DNA from: Sycobia sp. Sy_11
Lineage: Eukaryota; Arthropoda; Insecta; Hymenoptera; Epichrysomallidae
Direction of reading: 5' to 3'
Assembly: GCA_018907035.1 (NCBI GenBank)
Contig: JACCIC010000017.1
Span: 248,001-312,000, forward strand
Length of the DNA stretch: 64,000 nucleotides
Shown here: one piece after another, positions 14,501-29,100 of the stretch
Position numbering within the stretch: position 1 is the stretch's first letter
How the letters are laid out: every line of letters begins with the position of its first letter
Notes under the pieces: model-generated
What the model was told of the DNA's origin: nothing
Databases searched by the model: none
What the model saw: only the letters and a program-made list of their open reading frames with translations
Translations under genes and position numbers: made by a program

Positions 14501-17500
14501 ATCACGACAACGTTACCTACTTTTTGAGGTGTTGGCTTTGATCATACTTTACATGTATAAAAAAAGGAAAATCAATAAAAAAATTTTTTTTTGTACTTCA
14601 AGAGTGTATTTATTAAGTATTTCAAATCCTACATCCATATCTTCAATATCATTCTCAGAAAAATTTCGCAAAAATAGCGTTTTTTTCGAGGGTCTAAAGT
14701 AGAATACTGCCTTAAGTATATGTAAAGATTTGCTTGGTAATACTTTTGGCATTTGAAGTTAATTATAATAGATAGAATAGAATTAACAAGAATAAAATAG
14801 GATTCGATTTATAACTAGAACGAAGGTTTATTCAATAAACGTCTGAATAATGAGATTGAGCGCCTGCCAGTCGTCGTATAACATAGAGCCCTTGTCCACA
14901 TTGACCAAGGCATCGGAAAAATTTAGGATGCTGCTTGTCAAAATGCATCTCTATTTATGGTAGACCTTATAAAAGCATACGATCAGGAATTTTTACGGGA
15001 CGGTCGCCTCATATAAGGTGAACAAGGTCTATGTCAGTCTTGAATACTGATTTTTTGCTTAAACCAATCGAGTCAGTGAATAATTAATTAAAAGAATGCT
15101 AACAGAATGATCATACTCGTTTATTATCCATGGCGATTTTGATATATTAGAAAGCTCATAAATGTGTTAGAACTAAAAATTGACTACATAAATAATATAA
15201 TTTTCAGATAAAAATTGGCAAGTGATATGTAAACTTTAGAATGTGTCTTCATTACTTATTTACTTTAATTAGGTTAATGAATTTTCCATCCTTTATCGGA
15301 AAAAGGAGCTTGACCTACGACACTGTTAAAAATAACAATTGATAATTATTTATAAATATTGCTTAAAACTAATTTTTGGACATGATGAGTTCTAAAACAT
15401 CATTTATTCACAACTAAATAAATCACTTGAACCAAAATTAAATGTTTTGAATAGTATTTTTTCAATCTGCGCATGGTATAGCTATATATTTGCAATTAAT
15501 TTAAAATTACTTTTTTACTTAAAACATTTCTGGAAAAGCTAATCTTTTATTGCTATATCATTATTGTAAATCTAATTTAAGAATGCTGTATACCTCGATC
15601 ACAGCGCCACGTTGAACTACCAGAACGGAAGTAAATTTACTTTGACGTTTCATTCCCTCAATTTTGATTGTATACAGTTAAAAAACATTTTGTATAAATC
15701 TTCAACCATGCCTACAAGTGGCGAAGCTTTCTAAGAGTTCATAACATTTATCTAAGTAGGGTAAACAAAAATAACGAAAATTCGTACAAATTTATCTTCT
15801 GCTCCATGTGATGCTAGTACTTTCAAAGAAAGTAATTATTACAAAGTTTGGGTATCATTTACATACATAATTCGAGTGTCGACACTTGTAGGACAAAATA
15901 ATAAATCAAATAAAATGTTTCACCGTTCTGCATATTATTTAAACAACATGATCCGTCGAAGTAAATTCATGAAGCTGAATCCATTATTTATCCATTACAT
16001 AAAAAAACCTAAAAAACGTAGTAGTTGTTGGAGTTTATAAAATCCAGTCTGTACGCTAAAAGCAGTTGGGTACCGTCAATACCACAACCTTTATTCCCAA
16101 AACTGTTATTTCTAAAGCCATTTACCCCCAATTCGATATTTTTAATGGATGTTTTTCTCAACAAAGAATCTTTGTTAAATATAACAAATATAACAATATA
16201 AATAATAATATATAAAGATTGGTATAAATCTGATAAATTGTAATATGTTTATAAATAAATGAATACATAGTTGACGGAAGATACAAATTTTTTAAAAACT
16301 TTTTATCACATACTAAATTTTTTATATAATTAATGATATTATTTTTCTCTAAATTTACATTATATTTATTCATTACATTTAAAATTTGTTGATCCAAACA
16401 AAATGTACGAAATGAGAAAATAAAGAAGATTTAGAATATATAAACTCTCTTAATAGCCCATAATGATATAAGTACATCTCAATTTACAACGAGCAATTAC
16501 CATTCACAGGCTAATGAAGTGGAAAACTCATACCTTTAACGTCCTTCCATCACCTATCTAGAATTTTGTATATAGTACTATGATCCTTAACATGGTGAGA
16601 TCGACCTATGCATATGAAGTTCGAATATGATTTTTTTTTCATAATGTAAAATCATTCAAAAAGAAAATGCTTAATTTTTTTTAAACATGTTGTTATAAAA
16701 GCATCTTGAATTAATTTATATAAACCTTTATTTAAGATTTTGAACCGATTAAAAGCGTTCAATTTCCTTTAAAAAAATATACACTCAATTTATCTATTAA
16801 ATAAACATAAGAGATATTTTAAACCCTTGGAGCCCATGCTTCTTAAATAGGCTACTCTTGTGATAAAAGAATTTATTATTTGAGTCGGACTAAAGTTTTG
16901 AAAATAATTCTTACAATAATCTTCCTAAATATTATTAGACGAGATTAATTAAGGTTACTATTATTGGATGAAAAATTTACGATTTTTGATATACTTTATC
17001 TTGAACAAATACTTATGACATTGATCGACATTCAAATATAAATTTAAACTCGGGATAAATTACAACAATTTTTTCTCTCCAAACTCTAAATTACTCATTC
17101 CGAAAATTAATTTAGTTCTGTAAACAAAAAAGGCGATATGCGTTGACTTCTTCGACAATTCGCGCGTTCCAAAGCCGTCGACTGAGATTATTGTCATTTT
17201 GACGAAAGCTTTAACTGCAAGGACTCCCTTTTCCAACGCTCCAACTCGACTTTTACAACAAGTATGACTCTGTTTCTCGGCTTTTCAGGATAAGTGAGAA
17301 AATTTAAATAATAGCTGCGCCAATCAGCTATCCAGCAAGAAAACTTATTTAAATAAAATGGTGGTTCGTGGATAAAAAACGAGGAAAAATATAAAAAATA
17401 GTAGTGAGGGATTTGTACTCACGCGCTGCCTTTAAAATGGCATGTATTTCTGGTTCTAATGGTCTCACAGCCTTGTTAGGCTTAGTTCCTGGTGGCGCTG

Positions 17501-20500
17501 CTCTAACAGCTCGACCTAAGGCCTGGCACGCTCCCCACATTAGCTGTGCATCGCTCGCATCTTTCTCTGCGTTCAAGCGATCTGCAAAGGACAAAAACAA
17601 AAGAAATCGTTTAATAATTTTGTTTTTATTATGAGCGGAGCAATGTATATTGTATTCCGAAGTTAATGTATAAAGTTACTACTGGAGATTAAGGTATCAT
17701 TTTTTTCAATTTATAGTAGAATGCAATTTGAATTTATTTATTTTTCTAACTATATAGGTAAATAATTTCAATTAAATGATTTAAACTAAAATACAGAAGA
17801 ATTATCAATGGTGAAAAATATCATTAATAAATATTTCTATTGGTCTTACAGTCCAATTAAATTAAAAATAATAGATAATTATATTAATATATGTTTATAT
17901 TAATATTAATACATATAATATATAATTAATTAATAATTATAATGACACTGAGACTGTCCTAAAATTACCCCCGTATACTAATCTGAAATAAAAGTTTTAT
18001 TAACTGAAAATATTTTTTATTAGTAAAGTACAATCTGACTATTCCCATCACCTTACACTTAACTGAAGTTGCTGCTGCCCTTGTCCAATGTTTCGAACTC
18101 GCTATGATACTTCATAGTTAAAAAATACCTTTATAATTAGAAATGGATATATCATTGCAGGAATTTATTTCTTGTTTTGTAATAATCTCATAGTATCTTT
18201 TTAAAGATGTGAGAACGTGCTGATTTCCTGCGTGTAATACATATTTATGTTTATTTTTGATGATCAAGTCTATTAAGTGATTATTCTAGGACAACAGAAT
18301 AGGATGTTTTTCAACGTAAGCGATAGTTGCATTGTGCAGTCTACCATCTATCGTTAAGAGCTCCTGCTCAGAAACAAAAGGATTTAAATCACTCAGTGGA
18401 TTGTCATTAATAGACTGTCCCTTTTAAGACTGCTGAGATTTCTTTGAAAAACACAATGGATTGAATATTTTTTATTAGTTTTAAGGCTGTTTCTTGAAGT
18501 TCTGCTGCGCTGAATGGTGTGATGAGATTTGTCTCCTTTTTTTTATTATTGAGGATTTTTGATTACAACATGCTTACTATAATTTAAAATTTTTAACATA
18601 ATTGCCACAGTCCATATTAATCAATTAAATGTCGAAAACCTAGCTGAGATTTTAAAATTATCATTGGTCCTTTCAATTAAGAAGGTTTACGTCGATTCTT
18701 TGTGTTCGGGGATTTCTGTTGGATATTTATTGCTCACGCTGGGCCCTTTTGTATTTTCCTAAGCAAAGCTCGATGGTCCGTTCCATTACAAATCTAATGT
18801 TTGCAATTCTGTGATGCTAATCCTTTTGGATATTACGTCAGCTGGTTATGTATCGTTCTACGTATATTATAGTGACAGCGTACAGCATTATTGGAGAATC
18901 ATACAAAAAACACAGCATTTTATTCATATCGCAAGCAGCTAAAACTTTATTTGATCATTGCAATATCAGTGATACACCTAGTAATTTTAACTTTGCCAGT
19001 GTTATTTTCTTCAAATATGGAACTCGATTTTGCACACAATAATTATGTTGTGTATTATATATGCATCTGATGTAGATGCATGCCGTGTTCAATGAAAATT
19101 TATATATAATTTGTATTAATGTATATAATGGAGAAAACATAAATAGCAAAAAATAATAAAAAGTAGGTTGAAAAACTTATTGAAAAGAAAAATACTAATT
19201 TATTTACTTGAATTATATTAATAAATATTTTTATCGGTTTTACAGTTCTTAGGTCGGCAATGTCACTAGAGTTAGTAATAACAAAGTGAAATTAAATTGG
19301 TACAGAAAACCTACATGGTGAGGTAGATTGTTAAATTTTAACTTACACCATCTATTCGCAAACAAGATAGATGCTGTAAAGGGAGTCATCGACAGAGCAA
19401 TCAAATTATCACACAAAGATTTTAGAAAAGATAATTTAAAATTAGTTAAAGAGATATTCATTAATAATGATTATCCAATAGACTTTATAGATAAAATGAT
19501 TGCAGAGAGAGTGGATCAGACTTATAATAGCACTAGAGAACGTGATAGGGAAAAGAGGGATAATAATAATAAAATCGTGGCATTAGTATATGAAAAAGGA
19601 TTGTTTGAAAGAATTGGAAGTGCATTCAGAAAGCAGAATGTTCAAGTTTACTTTGGAAGCAATAATAATATTATATAAGTTATTTAATAATTGTAAAGAT
19701 AAGGATGATAAATTTTTGAAAACAGGAGTGGTATACAAAATAAATTGTAAAGATTGTGATAAATATTATATTGGACAAACTGAATAAGTCTTTCCCGTTT
19801 TTTGTAAGAGATGGCGCCACCAATACTGTGCGAGTATTCAATGGTTACATATGTCATAATCAAAGCTTATTCATATGTCAACAATTCCATACTAACACAT
19901 TAGTTAAAATTTTTTCGCATCATAAATTTTTGATATCGTGAAAATGTCGAAATTTGAGCCGAGTCGACGTCATTTGCAGGAAGTTTCACTTTATTGGTTC
20001 AATTTGAAGAAATCTGCTGCCGAGACGCATCGATTGCTTCAGGAGGCTTATGGAGAAGGTTGTGTCGATGATTCAAGTGTTCGCGGATGGTTTCGACGCT
20101 TCAAAAGCGGTGATTTCGACGTGGAAGAGAAGGAGCGTTCCGGGCGGCCGCAAATCTTTGAAGATCGAGAATTCGCGACTTTGCTTGATGAAGATTCTTG
20201 TCAAACGCAAGAAGAACTTGCTGAAGCATTGGGAGTTGACCGAACAACCATTTCCAAGCGTTTGAAAGCCATGGGAATGATCCAAAAGCAAGGAAATTGG
20301 GTGCCGTACGAACTGAAGCTGAGAGACGTCGAACGGCGTTTTTTCACTTGCGAACAGCTGCTTCAGCGACATAAAAGAAAGGGTTTTCTGCATCGTATCG
20401 TGACTGGCGATGAAAAGTCGATACGTTACGATAATCCGAAGCGAAGAAAATCATGGGGACTACCCGGCCATGCATCGTCATCGACGGCCAAGCCAAATAT

Positions 20501-22201
20501 TCATGGCGCCAAGCTCATGCTCTGTATATGGTGGGACCAGCTAGGTGTGGTTTACTATGAGCTTCTGAAACCGAATGAAAGAATCACGGGCGAGGTCTAT
20601 CGACGACAATTGATGCGTTTGAGCCGCGCACTGCGAGAAAAACGGCCACAATACTCCGACAGGCACGACAAAGTTATTTTGCAACATGACAATGCTCGCC
20701 CACATGTTGCACCGCCGGTGAAAACATACTTAGAAACGCTCAAATGGGAAGTCCTACCCCACCCGCCGTATAGTCCAGACGTTGCTCCGTCTGATTACCA
20801 TCTCTTCAGATCGATGACGCATGGCCTGGCTGACCAGCACTTCCATTCCTACGAGGAAGCCAAAAAATGGGTGGATGACTGGATAGAGGCCAAACCGGTC
20901 GAATTTTTTCGCAACGGGATTCGTATGTTGCCAGAAAGATGGGAAAAAGTTGTAGCTAGCCATGGCCAATACTTTCAATAATTCATTTGTAACCATTTTT
21001 TCACAATAAAGGCTCAAAATTTGAAAAAAAACTGGAAAGACTTATTCACATACCTGATAGATTATATTATATTATATTATACTAATTTATAAAGGCAAAG
21101 CATGTTTTTGTTTGTACACGATAAACATAAAAACTACTGAATCGATTGTGTTGAAATTCAAAATATATACATTCAGTCTTATCTTTGGAAGGACATAGAC
21201 GATGCTTTTTATCGAAAATCATTTTACTTTCGTCAATAAATTAAGAGCATAGTTGACGGTCTTAACAATCAGTTTCATCAGCGGCTAGCAGATGGTGTCC
21301 TCAGTTATGTCGAATATCAACTCAGTATTAACTATTAAATACAGGCCAACTCAAGGAAGAGAAAATCTCTCTCTCTCTCCCTCCGCCTTCTCTTATAAGA
21401 TGGTTGTATGCCAAATCATACTTAACTAATATGTGAAGACAAATTATCTTTTTGCTTTATATTCTATTATCTTCCGAATCACATAGGCTACATTTTTTTG
21501 AGATTGCACAAAAGAAATTATGACAAAATAGTAAATTACTATGAATATATATATATGCGCAGACATTATCGCTTCTGTTTAAAAAAGCGACTCAAAATTT
21601 GAAAAAAAACGGGAAAGACTTATTCACATACCTGATATTTTATATTTAATTTTTAAGGTAATTTATTATAGTAATAAGTTTTATTTTAGATTCTACGGGG
21701 GTGAATATAAACAAGGACAGTCTGACTGTCATTTGAGCTAATATATTATATTATAAAAACTGTAAGACCGATAAAAATATTTATTAGTTTAATTCAGAAC
21801 AGTTGACATAAGTACAATTTTGAATTCTAATTTATTTACTTAAAAATAGAAAAGGTTTCTTGACGGCTTACAAAATCTCTCCGTTCAAGTCCGTTATAAA
21901 CATGAACAGTTCGTGCTTCAAAGCTCTCCCGTCTACCCACTAAAATCCAAAAACACCTCTTACATGTCCAGTAAATTATAGCGGACGTCTTGCATTAAGA
22001 CTAATATTCAAGGGGTACATAGAGCGTCCCAGGTATATATTACTGCTTAAATTAGCATAGTACTACGTCTGAACAATGGTCGCGCATATACAATTGCTAT
22101 TATATTGTATACATCCAAATGGTACTACCTCGACCTAAATAAATACAATAAATAGTGTGTAACGTTAAATAAAAATAATCTATTGAAAGATTTACTTCGG
22201 T

Positions 22202-22253
<52 letters not shown>

Positions 22254-23088
22254 GGTATTATGGAAATAAGTGATCAAAGAATCACCATGGATAGAGAAGA
22301 AAAAGTTATGTATAAATACCAAATCAATTTTTGATTTTTGGCTATTACGAATAGTTTTTGCACCACGCGCCAGTTTCCATCAGCCGTACTAATATGCAAA
22401 CCATTACCGCGGTTACAAAAATCGACTTTTGTTGACGCAAGCTCACTTCTCAATCCCTTCGTTTAGAACGAAGCAGAAAAGAAAACAAAATGATGGGATA
22501 CGTCGATGAGGGACTAACTAATACGCAGGTCAATATGGCGGTTATAAAAATCGACCTTTCTTATACCACTTCGGAAGACTTTAGCTGAGAAAATCTCTCT
22601 ATACAATCTTTATATACAAACGGGGGGAGCTGGCATATGTCCCTCCATTAGTCAACAAATATTGGATAGAGAGACGTTCTAAACTAAAGTCTTGAGAAGC
22701 GGTACGAAAAGGTCGGTGTTATAACCGCAATATTGGCCTGCGTATTAATAAAGCCATCATCGATGTATCCCAACTTTTTGTCTTCATTTCTGCTTCATTC
22801 TAAGCAAAGGGATTGAGAAATGAGCTTACGTCAACAGAGGTCGGTATTAGTTAGGTCCTCCCATCGACAGATCCTAGCATTTTGTATTTTCTTCTTCGTC
22901 AATAGTTCCACCTAGTTTTTCCTTTTCCAGTTCCACGAGCGTTGGCCAAGAAATATGTGTTCTGATTGGCTAATGGATACTGGCGTATAGCGCAAGAACG
23001 ACTCGTAGTAATCAAAAATTGATTTGGTATTTACACGTAATTGTTCCTTCTAGATCCATGGTGATACGTTGATCACTTATTTTGGAAA

Positions 23089-23140
<52 letters not shown>

Positions 23141-26100
23141 GTATTATTTTTTGCGTTGTATAGAAGTAGGATACTCTTGTACTAAACAAGAAATAATTTT
23201 TTTAGGTTTTTTGAAGTTGTCAGAATATTAGAACGCCTCTTTGCGTAGGTATCTATGTGTAGCAACGAATCGTGTTTATTGTTGCCCTTTCGAGGCAGTG
23301 CGAAAGTGCACTGTTTGTTGCGATGACCAGGCAATAAGCAATTACAACAGATGTCGAAATAATTCATCATTTTTATTCATTTAGCAGCAGAAAGTGCTTT
23401 AAATATCTCATATGCATAATGCTCATGCAATGCTTTACAAATGATTCATGGTTTAGCTATCACGGTGTATTATTTTCCCATGGAATGACCGGCTTTAGAA
23501 TTTATTTTATCCACTTTCTCAACTCTACCTTTATCTGCACTAGTTATTCTTAGTATTTTATATTATTTTTTATTAATAAATATTTTTTCATTGGTCTTAC
23601 AGTCCAATCAAATCAATCGAAAACAATACGTAACAACATCAATACACATCTACATTAACATTAATACATCAATACACAAAAATAATAAAAACAAAAATAA
23701 AAATTAAAAATTAAATTAAAAATTATAATGACAGTCAGACTGTCCTTATTTACAATCACCCCCGTAGACTAATCTGAAAATAAAATATTAACTGAAAAAA
23801 AAATTTTGTTAGTAAAGTGCAGTCTGACTGTCCCCAACATCCTTACCTAATTGAAGATCCAGTCCAACGTTTCGAGCTCGCTACGACTCCTCATTAGGGA
23901 CTGTAAGACCAATGAAAAAATATTTATTAATTTATATATAAGCAGTCGACAAAAGTACAATTAAATTATATTATTTTTTATGTTTAGATTGGATCTACCT
24001 TTTGTATCGGCGAGTTCCTTTTTCCAAGGACATTATAAAGTGTAATTTAATTTTGAATTCGGCAGATATATAATTAATGTATCTCATTAATCAGTTATTT
24101 TCTTTAATACTTTAATGGCGCATAAATGATTGCTAAATGTATTTATTAATTTCTCATATGTATTTTTTTATAATTAAAAGAAAATAATATTTTAAGGAAA
24201 AAAAAATACATGTATACTGGTAGACGTGTTGTTTGGGCGAGGGAAATGTCAGTTTCGTGGAGAAAATGCACCTCCCCCCTTTCGCTTATTGTTTTGGGTT
24301 TCTAGCTCGCAGTATGCGCTCATCCTGCGCTGGCAAGGAGTTTTCCGAAGTGGAAATCTCGCGCCAGCACGGGTTAAGCTTTCTTACAATTTTGGTCGTC
24401 TTTTGCTCAAGGTCAAGATACGCATTTTAGACATAGGGACAGGAAGACGACGCGACGGTTGATTGGGTCGTAAATTATAATGTGCGCACTCTTTCCCGCT
24501 TTCCCTTCCGGTGGGATTCGGTAGTTCGTGAGAAAATATTCGGAGTTTTCTTTTCCAAATATTTTCTCAACGAAACTGCGTTGCGACGTAACAGTATTAT
24601 GTACTTTTCTCAATTTTGTTTAGTATTGTGTCAAAATTACTGTTTCTCGATATTTTTGCCTATTTAAAATACCATAATTTTTGTCGACGAGCCCGCAAGC
24701 ATATATTTTTTAAACTTTAAGTTCTTTGCACTGTTTTCATATTATCAAGAAGTGAGCAACGAGGGCGCAAGAACTGAGTTGTCAAAGTACACCAAATTTT
24801 CGTAAAATTATTATTCAGACTGCATAAGTAAAAAATTTTAAACTTTAATTTATGTTAATTCAAAATTATGAATTCGATAAAAATGTACAATCTATTAATT
24901 TAAATAATAATAACCTTTAAGTAAAGTACATTTTTGTTGAAAAAAAATGCTGAAACAAATTTAACCAATAGAACAGTTTGCTTTCGACGGCAGCTATGTT
25001 GTTTGCTTGTGTAAATATTTATTGAGTATTGCAAGTTTATTATATGGTGAATATTAAAATAATCCGTTTCTAGCTCTCCATAACCTGTTAGAGCTGAAAT
25101 TGGATTTTTTCCTCTTTTACTATTCCTGTGATTTGATTACTTTGGGGAGAATAAATAAATTACACGTATTTATTTATTTACTAAAATTTTACATAATTTA
25201 TTAAAAAAAGGAAAATAATTATTTATAAAAAGTAAAATAATAAATATTAAGACACAGGTCCGCGTTCGACAAAATCTGCTACAAACAAATTTATAAATTA
25301 TTAAAAGTCCCATATGAGCTTTTCGTGATAATATATTGTGCGTGCCTATCGATCTAATATAAATCCAAACCATTACCGTTTAATATATATGACGTTCCGA
25401 TCTGACGCGCCGAAAGTGACATAATTTGTCCCCTGTTATCGCACTGACGACTGGTCCCTCTCATTAGGCGGCTTTTGAAGAACCCAGCACACTGAAGTCT
25501 GCAACCATAGCGGCTTCACTTCGCAGCTGTCGCACTATTACCATGTGGCACAGTTTATTTGCTGCTCGCGAAGCATTTATCATCGGCTCGTATCCACAGA
25601 TCGTCGAGTATTTTCGCGCATCGAGTGCGCTTGCTCTATCGAATTGCCGAATCTGTGCGTATTTCCTATTATAATAAAATATCATATATGTTCATTTTTA
25701 ACGGCTTTACTGTCGCTCTGGTCGGATTTCACCATGCTCCGTTGCACTTTTCTTCACGTTACTTATACAAGCCTGCGTACTCCTGGCAATATAGATATAT
25801 TTAAATACACACAGCATGATTACAATTTAAAACTAAAATGGCTTTCTGCTAAGGTTTTCTGTTTAATAAATTTTCCTGTTTCATTTTAAAACTACTTTTT
25901 TAATTCAGCAAGTGTGATATTACTTGTGTTATTACTTATGTTATTAAGTGTTATTATTCGTCATTTCCATTTAATTAATAATCTGTTTCATCAGAGAATT
26001 TTCTTAGGAAAGAGGAATTATGTATTCAATTATTTATTTTATGAAATTATGAATTATGAATAATTATGCATGCAAAAAATAAATCATCTTGGATATACAT

Positions 26101-29100
26101 CAATTGAGTTGTAATACAAAGTTTAATCCTTGCTTTTTATTTTTCTCTATGATTAGTATATCAAAGTTTATCAACCAATGTATACAAATCACCTGCAAAT
26201 TAAGACTAAAATTCTATAACATTGGAATTTAGAGGGAGTTGGCTTCCTTTGTTGGTTCTCTAAGCTTTAATACTGACATTATACTGCTAATCTTAGAAAA
26301 ATATAATAGATGTTAAATCTTATAATTACATTAGTGTTAATCTTATTTCTGAAATCAGTTTGTCTTTTACTGTCACTTTACTAATCTTCCTGTTCTTTTA
26401 GACTTTCCGATTTTTTTAGTGCCACATGATTTAAAATTAAAAATTGTACTGATCAAATACTGTCGACTGTCCTGAATTAAATTAATAAATATTTTTATCG
26501 GTCTTACAGTTTTTATAATATCATATATTAGCTAAAATAATGACAATCAAACTTTCCTTGTTTATGATCACTTTCGTAGAATCTGAAATAAAACTTATTA
26601 CTATAATAAATTATATCAAAAAATTAAACATAATAATAAAATAAAAATAAAAATACAATAATAAGTAAAATAAAAACATAATAAAAGTACTATTCTATGT
26701 TAGTAAAGGACAACCTGACTGCCTTCACCACCTTAAATTTCGAATTATCTTCTTGTCCGACGTTTCGAACCGCTACGGTTCATCCTCAGGAGCTAAACTA
26801 AATTGAAAAACACAGAATAATACTTTATATAATCCACCCCCACTCTAAATTTATTAGTATAACATTTATAGGATCCTCCCCCTTTTTTCTTAAACTTAAA
26901 TGCGAAATACAAATTCTATATTAATAAGGAATGATAAGTGTTGTCCAATTTATTCGACCCTACCATTAAATTTACATTATTGGGATTTTTCAAAGTATGA
27001 ATATTTTCAAGAGTTTCTCTTTTACATTTATTCTTAATACCATGTTCCAAAATATTTACATTTTCAAAGTCGAAAGAATGTAACAAGTTTACACTATGTT
27101 CTTTTAGCCCGGATGTACCATTCATGCTTCGTAAGCTATATTGATGTTCATATATTCTTTGTTTTAGGTATCTTCTCGTTTGTCCAATATAATATTTGTC
27201 ACAATATGATTTAATGATAAAGTTGAATAGAAATATGTATAGTTTCTTTTTCTTTGAGAACTACAGCAAGAATCTTGGCGCGAAATACATGAATGCCTTA
27301 AGAAAGAATAATTATGCGCACCCTCCCTCTCCGCTTCAAATGATGCCACGATTAAACGAATATTAATGCAAGGAAAAAATATTTCATTATTATATCTCTT
27401 GAAATATCCTTCTTTACTGTTTTACATTGAAGTCTTTAACACCTCTCTTAGCTTGACGTAATTTTATATACATAATCCTAGTTCTAACACTGGAAGTGCA
27501 ATTATTAATAAACATTTGTACATCATTCTCTATGTATTTGTATACTAGTTCTCCGACATAAGGTGACGAAGGAAACCCATCCACCTGCTAGGATTTGAGT
27601 GAAAACTCTACACTGAGACAACCGTTAATGACTCTTAACTGTAAGGAACAATGAAGGACACACTCTCCCCACAATTGCCTACAAATCAGGGTTAGCTGTA
27701 GAGGTAATACAGTTATCCCCCGTCCGAACGCTTAATAGTATTATTATTGTCCGGGTTGTTGGATACTTTATAATCTAAGAGATACAAACTCACTCTAGGT
27801 AAGATTATTCTGCGACAATAAAAACATCAAGTATCACAGCGTGATTCTCCATCACGCTGAGTCTGATCAGGTTTATAATGTCCTTCAGTGATGGGAGAAT
27901 GCTGTCACTGAGAATCCCACAAGACCGACGTTCCGACCAATGAAGTAAAATAAGATATTACGCCACATAATCCTGGTATAATAGATGCAACCATATATTT
28001 GCAGAATATGATTGTTTGATTCTGTATGCGGTAACAGAAGGATAAAGTACAGGTCCTGAATTTGTGACAAAATATATAGTCACGTCCAGACTAGAGTCCT
28101 TCGGGAATCCATTGATCTTGATCGGATACTGAGTCTGTTTTTGAGTAGAGCTCCCATTTTCTTATCTTAGAGAAAGGCAACCTAGCGCTTGGCGATGTCA
28201 CTAAAATAATAGTGAGACATTAACAGTGAGTCATTTCTTGCATCTAGAAATTTTTAGTTAAAGCTACTTATTGCAAATATCAATTCTTCGTATGTAGCTC
28301 ATGGGTCTGTTGTACCGATAGAGAAGCACTATTCAGCGATCACATAATATGCCTTTTTATTGTTACGTGCATGTCAAAAATCCATGTTGAATTTGAATTA
28401 ATGGGCTTTTAAATTTGACGCGTAAATATATTTCTCAAATCATTATGGAACGATTACGTATATGATAAAAGCAACTTTTAATTTTTAATACAATGATTCC
28501 TAAATTTATAAATTAACTGCCATGTATTTTTATTATCTTATTTTATGATTTCAATATATTTGACGAAATCAATATTATTATTCCTTTTTTAATTTTACAT
28601 AATATTGATTTAAGACTAACTTAGTATAATATATGATTGCATTTACTATACTTATTGCGCTTTAACTCTTTTACTGTACATTCATTAAATTAATAAGTTG
28701 TTTCAATATATACTGATGATAATTGAATACAAATCCAAATAAAAATTTTATGTAATTACTTACCTGGCAATATTCCTAATGCATTTGCTTCTAAAAATAT
28801 TCGCTATTATTAGTCAGAAAAAAACTCAATGTACTATAAGATGACTAAATTATTCAAAGTAATCGAAAGCGGTTTGATAAAAATAATCTGCATTTTCAGA
28901 GACAGACACTTATTTATATTAAGACGTAACTGTAAATGTTGGCTTGTTAATCGAATTATCATGATTTACTCATCTATTAAAAATGTATAATATTAAAACA
29001 TATCAGATTATCTTGCAAAATATATTTTTTTATTGTGTAAAGAAAAATAATATTGAACATCTTAAAATTAATAAAACTCTTATAAGGAGAATATCTCAAC

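Noticed and set aside
13079..14711. piggyBac element (because of TTAA)
   Set aside because: Termini begin GGCAG rather than CCC/CCT, and the protein scraps do not resemble piggyBac transposase.
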